Assembly: GCA_019090365.1 (NCBI GenBank)
Contig: JAHRWC010000081.1
Span: 1 to 6,630, forward strand
Direction of reading: 5' to 3'
Length of the DNA: 6,630 nucleotides
Source of the DNA: Flavobacteriaceae bacterium
GTDB taxonomy: Bacteria; Bacteroidota; Bacteroidia; Flavobacteriales; Flavobacteriaceae
Below the pieces are notes generated by a model. The model did no database searches. It was not told where the DNA came from and was given only the letters and a program-made list of their open reading frames with translations. The translations under genes and the position numbers were made by a program. Below, in pieces: positions 1 through 5,284 of this stretch (positions within the stretch are counted from its first letter, which is position 1; every line of letters starts with the position of its first letter).

Positions 1-40
1 CGACTAGTCGTCGGCAGCGTCAGATGTGTATAAGAGACAG
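1..40 (+). other. Illumina Nextera adapter contamination (not genomic)
   Basis: Bases 8-40 match, by recall, the complete Nextera read-1 transposase adapter: TCGTCGGCAGCGTC followed by the 19-bp Tn5 mosaic end AGATGTGTATAAGAGACAG (22-40). Bases 1-7 (CGACTAG) equal the last seven bases of a Nextera XT i5 index that I recall as TCGACTAG (S513). Together this is a piece of sequencing-library construct left at a contig end. It should be trimmed and not read as a transposon end or a genomic element. Its base composition is also far from the AT-rich sequence that follows. Confidence 0.97.
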
Positions 41-66
41 ATATATTACCTCATCGAGAGCAGTAA
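41..66. other. Unexplained junction sequence next to adapter
   Basis: These 26 bases lie between the adapter and the point where the first gene's frame becomes open. Read in the frame of the downstream gene they end in a TAA stop (64-66) and do not resemble the winged-helix start expected for this protein family. The stretch may be a low-coverage contig end with errors, a chimeric ligation, or a frameshift. A second frame starting at 41 stays open to about 147 but encodes nothing I recognise. No promoter can be claimed here. Confidence 0.4.
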
Positions 67-933
67 CATCTTCACTGTCAAGAAGAAATTTATGCATTTT
101 CTGAAGCAAAATCTAGAGCACAAATTAAAAGAGAATTGGATGCTTTAGTGAAAGATAAAATCATATTTAATATTGATGATTTTTATTTATGTGAAAACGA
201 TGAAGAGTTAGTTAAAAGAAGACTTAAAGGAAACCGAAGAGCAAAGGAAATACACCAAAAAGCAACAAATGTTTCTAAGTTTATTTCAAAATTTCCTTAT
301 GTAGAAGGAGTCGGAATTTCTGGTTCTCTTTCTAAAGGTTATTACGATGATGATGGTGATATAGATTTCTTTATTATTACTGCTCCTAAGAGGCTTTGGA
401 TTGCAAGAACTTTACTTATTCTTTATAAAAAAATATTTCTACTTAACTCAAAAAAATATTTTTGCGTCAACTATTTTATCAGTTCAGATTCCTTAGAGAT
501 CGATGAAAAAAATCGCTTTACTGCAACTGAATTAGTTACAATGTTACCTATGTTTGGTAATGGTAGTTTTCACGAGTTTTATAAGAAGAATCAATGGGCA
601 AATTCATTTTTACCTAATAAAAATATTTCTGAACGGATTGTCAATTTAAATCCTGTTCAAAAACCTATTTTAACAAAAGGAATTGAAAAAATATTGAACA
701 CTAAACTTGGAAGTGTAATTGATTCTTTGTTTTTAAGAATTACTTATAAAAAATGGAAGATAAAATTTAAAAACTTAGAAGATCGTCATTTTAATATTGC
801 TTTAAAATCGACCAAAAATGTTTCAAAACATCATCCATTAAATTTTCAGAATCAGGTAATAGAACGCCTTAATAATAAGTATGTAGAATATCAAGAAAAT
901 TATAATATTTACTTACCCAAAGAACATGCTTGA
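67..933 (+). CDS. Nucleotidyltransferase-fold protein, 5'-truncated
   Basis: This is a Pol beta-type nucleotidyltransferase domain protein, a family expected to transfer a nucleotide from an NTP to an unknown acceptor in the cytoplasm. Numbering from the TTG at 136, the signature is GSLSKG (residues 63-68) followed by an acidic run ending in D75-I-D77, the usual hG[GS]...DxD metal-binding layout. I cannot assign the third catalytic acid. The segment before it (residues about 1-18, plus 23 codons upstream of the TTG) looks like the end of a winged-helix domain that precedes the catalytic domain in similar Bacteroidota proteins. The frame is open back to 67, and there is no in-frame ATG before the catalytic motif. 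The TTG at 136 is therefore probably not the real start, and the true one lies off the contig or behind an assembly error. A minimal TTG-started product would have 265 residues. The last 8 bp overlap the radical SAM gene. Acceptor unknown; no HEPN partner is present, so it is not an obvious MNT/HEPN toxin-antitoxin pair. Confidence 0.82.
   Translation, partial: HLHCQEEIYAFSEAKSRAQIKRELDALVKDKIIFNIDDFYLCENDEELVKRRLKGNRRAKEIHQKATNVSKFISKFPYVEGVGISGSLSKGYYDDDGDIDFFIITAPKRLWIARTLLILYKKIFLLNSKKYFCVNYFISSDSLEIDEKNRFTATELVTMLPMFGNGSFHEFYKKNQWANSFLPNKNISERIVNLNPVQKPILTKGIEKILNTKLGSVIDSLFLRITYKKWKIKFKNLEDRHFNIALKSTKNVSKHHPLNFQNQVIERLNNKYVEYQENYNIYLPKEHA
926..933 (+). other. 8-bp stop/start overlap (ATGCTTGA)
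   Basis: The start codon of the first radical SAM gene (926-928) lies inside the last codons of the nucleotidyltransferase gene, whose stop TGA is 931-933. No Shine-Dalgarno-like sequence is visible upstream (the sequence is TTTACTTACCCAAAGAAC). Translation of the second gene is likely coupled to termination of the first. The overlap also fixes the first gene's C-terminus as His-Ala. Confidence 0.8.
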
Positions 934-2389
934 TATTCTGTTTTCACATTCGTATTATTATCCTCTTGACAAAAAACAATGGGCTAATAAAACTCCTTAT
1001 CCTCCCTTAGGAACTCTATATGCTGCCTCATATATGAGGGAGAATGGATATTCAGTTTCTTTATTCGATACCAATTTAAGAAGTGATCCTTATGCAATTG
1101 AATCTGAATTAAAGGACAAGAAACCTTCTTTTTTAGTTTTATATGACGATGGATTTAATTACCTCACAAAAATGTGTTTAACCACCATGCGTGAAGCAGC
1201 TTTCGAAATGATTGCTTTAGGTAAAAAATACGGTTGTAAGGTTATTGTATGTAGTTCAGACAGTACGGATCATTTTCAAAAATATTTAGAAAAGGGAGCT
1301 GATTTTATCATTCAAGGAGAAGGTGAAATTTCTCTAAAAGAATTGATCTATGCAATCAAAAACAATCAATCTGTAGCTTCAATTCAAGGTGTTGTTTATA
1401 AAGAAAATGAAGATTTCAAAAAAAACGCAAAAAGAGTTGTTCTAAAAAACTTAGACGAATTTCCAATGCCTGCTTGGGATTTGGTCGATATGCAATCATA
1501 TAAAAATATTTGGAAACAAGGCAATAATGAATTCACTTTAAATATTGCAACTACAAGAGGATGTCCTTATAAATGTAATTGGTGTGCTAAGCCTATTTAT
1601 GGCAATCGCTATAATTCACATTCACCTTCATATATCACTAAACATATTGCTCATTTAAACTCAACATTTGGGGTACATAAATTTTGGATGTGTGATGATA
1701 TTTTTGGTTTAAAGCCAAATTGGGTTCAGGAGTTTAATATTGAATTAAAAAAAGCTGAATTAAACATTTCATATTACATACAAAGCAGAGTCGATTTATT
1801 ATTAAAAGAAGACAATATTGATGCTTTAGCTGAAAGTGGATTAACCGAAGTCTGGGTAGGTGCTGAAAGTGGTTCTCAAAAGATTTTAGACGCCATGGAT
1901 AAAGGCACACAAGTAGAGCAAATTTATGAAGCCACTAGAATACTCAAAGAAAAAAACATTAAAGTTGCCTTTTTTATTCAGTTTGGTTATTTGGGTGAAA
2001 CTAAAGAAGACATTAACAAAACGGTTGCAATGATCAAGGAATTACTCCCTGATAATTTGGGCATCTCTGTTTCATATCCATTACCTGGAACTCCTTTTTA
2101 TGATAAAGTAAAAGACGACTTGCAATTAAAAGCCAATTGGACAGATTCAGATGATTTGGCCATGATGTTTCAAGGGACTTTCAATTCAAAATATTATAAA
2201 AAACTGCACCGTTACGTTCATAAAGAATATAGAAAAAGTCAAGCCATTGCTAACTATAAAAACTTCTTTAGGAATCCCTTTTCCTTATCGTTTTTAAAAT
2301 TACGTTCCATGGCTTCTTATTTTTATTATCTTCCAAGTTCCATTTTAGATCGTATTACTTTAGAAAAAATGCAAAACACACATGCCTAA
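926..2389 (+). CDS. B12-binding-type radical SAM protein (first copy)
   Basis: A 487-residue enzyme with the architecture of BchE-like, cobalamin-dependent radical SAM proteins. The N-terminal Rossmann-like domain (about 1-150) contains the family's YPPLGTLY (25-32) and GADFIIQGEGE (124-134). The radical SAM barrel (about 200-400) carries the 4Fe-4S ligands C213, C217 and C220 in RGCPYKCNWC, then CDDIF (256-260) and VGAESGSQKI (311-320), which are SAM-contacting regions in this family. The C-terminal section has YPLPGT (384-389) and a NWTDSDDLAMMFQGTF block (404-419). Known relatives catalyse methylation or ring and oxidation chemistry on unactivated carbons of lipids, pigments or peptides; the substrate here is unknown. 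The cobalamin domain lacks a DxHxxG motif, and the loop that is GGPD in the second copy reads SSDS here (110-113), so B12 binding is less certain. No membrane segments or signal peptide were seen. The ATG at 926 fits the family start and aligns with the second copy's N-terminus. Confidence 0.9.
   Translation: MLDILFSHSYYYPLDKKQWANKTPYPPLGTLYAASYMRENGYSVSLFDTNLRSDPYAIESELKDKKPSFLVLYDDGFNYLTKMCLTTMREAAFEMIALGKKYGCKVIVCSSDSTDHFQKYLEKGADFIIQGEGEISLKELIYAIKNNQSVASIQGVVYKENEDFKKNAKRVVLKNLDEFPMPAWDLVDMQSYKNIWKQGNNEFTLNIATTRGCPYKCNWCAKPIYGNRYNSHSPSYITKHIAHLNSTFGVHKFWMCDDIFGLKPNWVQEFNIELKKAELNISYYIQSRVDLLLKEDNIDALAESGLTEVWVGAESGSQKILDAMDKGTQVEQIYEATRILKEKNIKVAFFIQFGYLGETKEDINKTVAMIKELLPDNLGISVSYPLPGTPFYDKVKDDLQLKANWTDSDDLAMMFQGTFNSKYYKKLHRYVHKEYRKSQAIANYKNFFRNPFSLSFLKLRSMASYFYYLPSSILDRITLEKMQNTHA
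2382..2389 (+). other. 8-bp stop/start overlap (ATGCCTAA)
   Basis: The methyltransferase start codon (2382-2384) lies within the end of the first radical SAM gene, whose TAA stop is 2387-2389. The geometry is identical to the overlap at 926-933, and again the upstream protein ends in His-Ala. This points to coupled translation and supports the ATG at 2382 as the true start. Confidence 0.8.
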
Positions 2390-3158
2390 TGATTTCGACA
2401 AGGCTGCAAAAAATTACGATGCAACTTTTACCTATTCTAGCATAGGTAAAGCGCAACGAGAAAGAGTACATCATTATTTAAAACAAGAGATTAAGTCAAA
2501 AAAAAAACTATCCATTCTTGAACTGAATTGTGGTACTGGAGAAGATGCTATTTTTTTAACCAACCAAGGTCACAAGGTTATTGCTACGGATATTTCTTCG
2601 GAAATGATTACAGAAGCAACATCAAAAAATGATTCGATAACGTTTCTACAACAAGATATTACAACGATTACTTCTGAAACATTTACTGAAACATTTGATC
2701 TCATATTTTCAAATTTTGGAGGTTTAAATTGCCTTTCAAAAGAACAATTAGAAACATTTATAGACGTTTCTGAAACCCTATTAAAAAATAATGGAAAACT
2801 TGTTTTTGTAATCATGCCTAAACACTGTTTATGGGAACAATTTTACTTTTTTATTAAAGGTGATTTCAAAAAAATGAACCGTAGAAAAAGTAAGCAAGAG
2901 GTTGTTGCTAATGTTGATGATGTAAATGTACCGACATGGTATTTCAATCCTTCAGAATTAAAAACATTAACCAAAAATAAATTCACACTGAGTTTATTAA
3001 AACCCATTGGCATTAGCATTCCTCCTTCTTACTTAGAACCTTTTTTTATCTCTAAAAAGAGATTTTTAAAACTATTGATTTCCTTTGAAAAATGGTTATC
3101 TTCAACATTTTGGTCTAAATTCGCCGATCATTATATTATATCCTTTCAGAAAAAATGA
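2382..3158 (+). CDS. Class I SAM-dependent methyltransferase (first)
   Basis: A 258-residue cytoplasmic methyltransferase with a Rossmann-like SAM-binding domain. Motif I is ILELNCGTGEDA (45-56). The acidic residue at the end of strand 2 is D70 in VIATDIS, and strand 4 is FDLIFSNFGGLNCL (105-118). The N-terminus FDKAAKNYDATF (5-16) is typical of small-molecule or sugar methyltransferases that start with an F-D-x-x-A-x-x-Y-D helix. The C-terminal third (about 150-258) is rich in aromatic and basic residues and probably forms a substrate lid, but I do not recognise a specific subfamily. It sits between the two radical SAM genes, overlapping the first by 8 bp and the second by 4 bp, which suggests it acts on the same product. 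An A10 run at 2498-2507 (residues S39-K42) precedes motif I and could be a slippage site. The acceptor (O, N or C) cannot be told from sequence. Confidence 0.88.
   Translation: MPNDFDKAAKNYDATFTYSSIGKAQRERVHHYLKQEIKSKKKLSILELNCGTGEDAIFLTNQGHKVIATDISSEMITEATSKNDSITFLQQDITTITSETFTETFDLIFSNFGGLNCLSKEQLETFIDVSETLLKNNGKLVFVIMPKHCLWEQFYFFIKGDFKKMNRRKSKQEVVANVDDVNVPTWYFNPSELKTLTKNKFTLSLLKPIGISIPPSYLEPFFISKKRFLKLLISFEKWLSSTFWSKFADHYIISFQKK
3155..3158 (+). other. 4-bp ATGA stop/start overlap
   Basis: ATG (3155-3157) and TGA (3156-3158) share bases, the classic termination-reinitiation junction. The upstream bases TTTCAGAAAAA are A-rich without a purine-rich Shine-Dalgarno core, as is common in Bacteroidota. 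This supports coupled translation of the methyltransferase and the second radical SAM gene. Confidence 0.85.
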
Positions 3159-4531
3159 GTCTAGTTTTAAGCCATGCATATTATTTATTTGAAGACCCTA
3201 AAGAGGTTAAAATAATGAAACCTTATCCTCCTTTAGGCTTGCTCTATGTTTCGGGATATTTGAAAGCAAATAATATAGAAAACCACTTATTCGATTCTAC
3301 TTTTTCAAATCAAAAAGAACAATTAGCTTTCATTGAAAAGACTCAACCTAAAGTAATTGCGCTTTATACTAATTTAATGACAAAAGTTAATGTCATTAAA
3401 CTCATTAAAATTTTAAAATCTGAAGCTCAGTATGGATTCCCGAAAATAGTTTTAGGAGGACCAGACATCACCTATAATATTGACAATTATTTAAAAGCTG
3501 GTGCCCATTTTTTAATTATTGGTGAAGGTGAAGAAACCATGGCAGAGCTTTATAATGCTATTATTTCAAATACTGAAAAAAGTGAAGTTAATGGGATCGC
3601 TTTTAATGAAAATGGTCAGGTTGTAAAAACTCCAGGGCGGATAAAAATGAAAGATTTAAGTGATCTACCATTACCCAACCGAGAAGAAATTTCTATAGAA
3701 AAGTATTTAAAAACATGGAAAGACAATCATGGAAAAAGTTCTATGACAGTCAGTACTCAAAGAGGATGTCCTTATACTTGTAAATGGTGCAGTACTGCTG
3801 TTTATGGGCAAAGTTATAGAAGACGACCAGCAAAAAAAGTGGTCGAAGAATTAATAATGCTTCAAAAAAGATACAATCCAGATACCGTTTGGTTTGTGGA
3901 TGATGTGTTTACGGTAAGTCATAAATGGATTAAAGAATTTCATTCAGAAATTAAAGAACAAGGAGTTTCCATTTCTTATGAATGTATTACTAGAGCTGAA
4001 CGTTTAAATGATGAAGTTTTAAAGCTTTTAAAAGAATCTGGCTGTTACCGAATATGGATTGGCGCTGAGAGTGGTTCGCAAAAAATTATAGATGCCATGG
4101 ATCGTCGTGTTTCTGTGGAAACTGTTCAGCAAACTATAAATAAGGCTAATGATTTAGGCATAGAAACTGGCACATTTATTATGTTAGGCTATCCCGGAGA
4201 AGATGAAAAAGACGTGAATCAAACGATTGATCATCTAAAAAAGTCGAACCCTACACATTATACCATTACTATAGCTTATCCTATAAAAGGAACATCTTTG
4301 TATTCAGAAATTGAAAAAGACATTACCGTTCAACCTAATTGGGAAACTTCAACTGATAGGGAAATTGATTTTAAAAGAACCTATAATAAAAAGTATTACG
4401 ATTATGCCGTAAGAAGAGTTGTCAATGAAGTTGAAGCATTTAAAACAGATTCTTTTTTAAAAAAAATTAAACTAAAAACCAAGAGTATATTATCACTAAT
4501 GGTTATGAAATTTTATAAAATTGCTTCATAG
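3155..4531 (+). CDS. B12-binding-type radical SAM protein (second copy)
   Basis: A 458-residue paralogue of the radical SAM enzyme at 926-2389. The N-terminal cobalamin-binding-type domain (about 1-150) has YPPLGLLY (24-31), VLGGPDITY (99-107) and GAHFLIIGEGEE (116-127). The cluster-binding motif is RGCPYTCKWC with C205, C209 and C212. Further family blocks are FVDDVF (247-252), IGAESGSQKIIDAMD (302-316), GYPGED (345-350) and YPIKGT (375-380). A C-terminal QPNWETSTD block (393-401) and a KYYDYAVRRVVNE segment (413-425) match the positions of similar blocks in the first copy. No DxHxxG is present, which is usual for this branch, so cobalamin would bind without a histidine lower ligand from that motif. 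It retains the GG loop that the first copy has lost, so it is the better candidate for true B12 binding. Reaction and substrate are unknown; expected roles are radical methylation or another C-H functionalisation in the cytoplasm. Confidence 0.91.
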   Translation: MSLVLSHAYYLFEDPKEVKIMKPYPPLGLLYVSGYLKANNIENHLFDSTFSNQKEQLAFIEKTQPKVIALYTNLMTKVNVIKLIKILKSEAQYGFPKIVLGGPDITYNIDNYLKAGAHFLIIGEGEETMAELYNAIISNTEKSEVNGIAFNENGQVVKTPGRIKMKDLSDLPLPNREEISIEKYLKTWKDNHGKSSMTVSTQRGCPYTCKWCSTAVYGQSYRRRPAKKVVEELIMLQKRYNPDTVWFVDDVFTVSHKWIKEFHSEIKEQGVSISYECITRAERLNDEVLKLLKESGCYRIWIGAESGSQKIIDAMDRRVSVETVQQTINKANDLGIETGTFIMLGYPGEDEKDVNQTIDHLKKSNPTHYTITIAYPIKGTSLYSEIEKDITVQPNWETSTDREIDFKRTYNKKYYDYAVRRVVNEVEAFKTDSFLKKIKLKTKSILSLMVMKFYKIAS

Positions 4532-4534
4532 AAA

Positions 4535-5284
4535 ATGAAACAACCTAATGAAATAATAAATGATGTTTTATACTTTTCTGAAAAAAAAGATAATTTTTCA
4601 TCAAATTACCTTTCAGTAAGAGTAAAAGAAGAAAGAATTCTTACAGATAAAGAAGTTGAACTTCTACCAACTACGTTAAAGAATAATAAAAATTATACTG
4701 AATGGCGACTACGAAAAAAATCTTCAAAACGATTTATTAACTATTTAGCAAATAAAAAAAGTAGCATATGTGTTTTAGATATTGGCTGTGGAAATGGATG
4801 GTTTTCAAATAAAATAGCTTTATTAGAACACACAATTGTAGATGGAATTGATGTAAATCAAGAGGAATTAGAACAAGCTGCTCGAGTTTTTAAAAAGGAA
4901 AACTTACGTTTTATTTATGCAGATTTGTTTGAGTCAACATCTGCTTTTGAAAACAAATATGATATAGTAACATTGAATGCAAGTGTTCAGTATTTTGAAG
5001 ATATTGAACAACTTATTTTAGTGTTAAAATCATTTTTAAAGCCACAAGGTGAAATTCATATTTTAGACAGCCCTTTTTATGAAAACTCTAAAATTGAAGC
5101 TGCAAAACAACGAACTAAAGAATACTATAAAAGTTTAAGTGCCCCAGAAATGAGTAGTTTTTATTACCATCATTCTAAAGATACTTTTAAGGATGCTACT
5201 GTATTGTATTCACCTAAAAAAAGTATCTTAGAGAGATTATTTACACCAAAGGACATCCCTTTTTATTGGATTAAAATCAACTAG
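4535..5284 (+). CDS. Class I SAM-dependent methyltransferase (second)
   Basis: A 249-residue methyltransferase. Motif I is VLDIGCGNGWFS (80-91), D106 in DGIDVN ends strand 2 and would bind the SAM ribose, YADLF (128-132) is near the adenine site, and YDIVTLNASVQYF (142-154) is strand 4. The N-terminal 60 residues form an extension with EWRLRKKSSKRF (56-67) just before the Rossmann core. The tail ends PFYWIKIN (242-249), a hydrophobic ending I associate with related Bacteroidota methyltransferases. It shares the fold but little obvious sequence with the methyltransferase at 2382-3158, so the two are unlikely to be recent duplicates. Its start is 3 bp after the stop of the second radical SAM gene, and its TAG stop directly abuts the exporter's ATG. 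Acting on the same molecule as the neighbouring enzymes is an inference from this packing. Confidence 0.88.
   Translation: MKQPNEIINDVLYFSEKKDNFSSNYLSVRVKEERILTDKEVELLPTTLKNNKNYTEWRLRKKSSKRFINYLANKKSSICVLDIGCGNGWFSNKIALLEHTIVDGIDVNQEELEQAARVFKKENLRFIYADLFESTSAFENKYDIVTLNASVQYFEDIEQLILVLKSFLKPQGEIHILDSPFYENSKIEAAKQRTKEYYKSLSAPEMSSFYYHHSKDTFKDATVLYSPKKSILERLFTPKDIPFYWIKIN

Noticed and set aside
22..40. Tn5 mosaic end as evidence for a transposon
   Set aside because: It is part of a full Nextera sequencing adapter with an index fragment in front, at the very end of the sequence; there is no transposase gene or second end.
67..933. MNT/HEPN-type toxin-antitoxin or other defence module
   Set aside because: The protein has a nucleotidyltransferase motif, but no HEPN partner or other defence gene is nearby and it is coupled to a biosynthetic-type radical SAM gene.
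2570..2815. Open frame on the - strand inside the first methyltransferase
   Set aside because: It lies wholly antisense to a gene with clear SAM-binding motifs; its translation has low complexity and no recognisable domain. It is a shadow of the real frame.
926..5284. RiPP cluster with radical SAM maturases
   Set aside because: The radical SAM proteins are of the B12-binding BchE-like layout, without a SPASM-type cysteine-rich C-terminus, and the packed junctions leave no room for a precursor peptide gene inside the window. One could still lie outside it.
4532..5284. Internal promoter or terminator near the second methyltransferase
   Set aside because: Gaps are only 3 and 0 bp, and no GC-rich hairpin followed by a T run is visible on the + strand at either junction.
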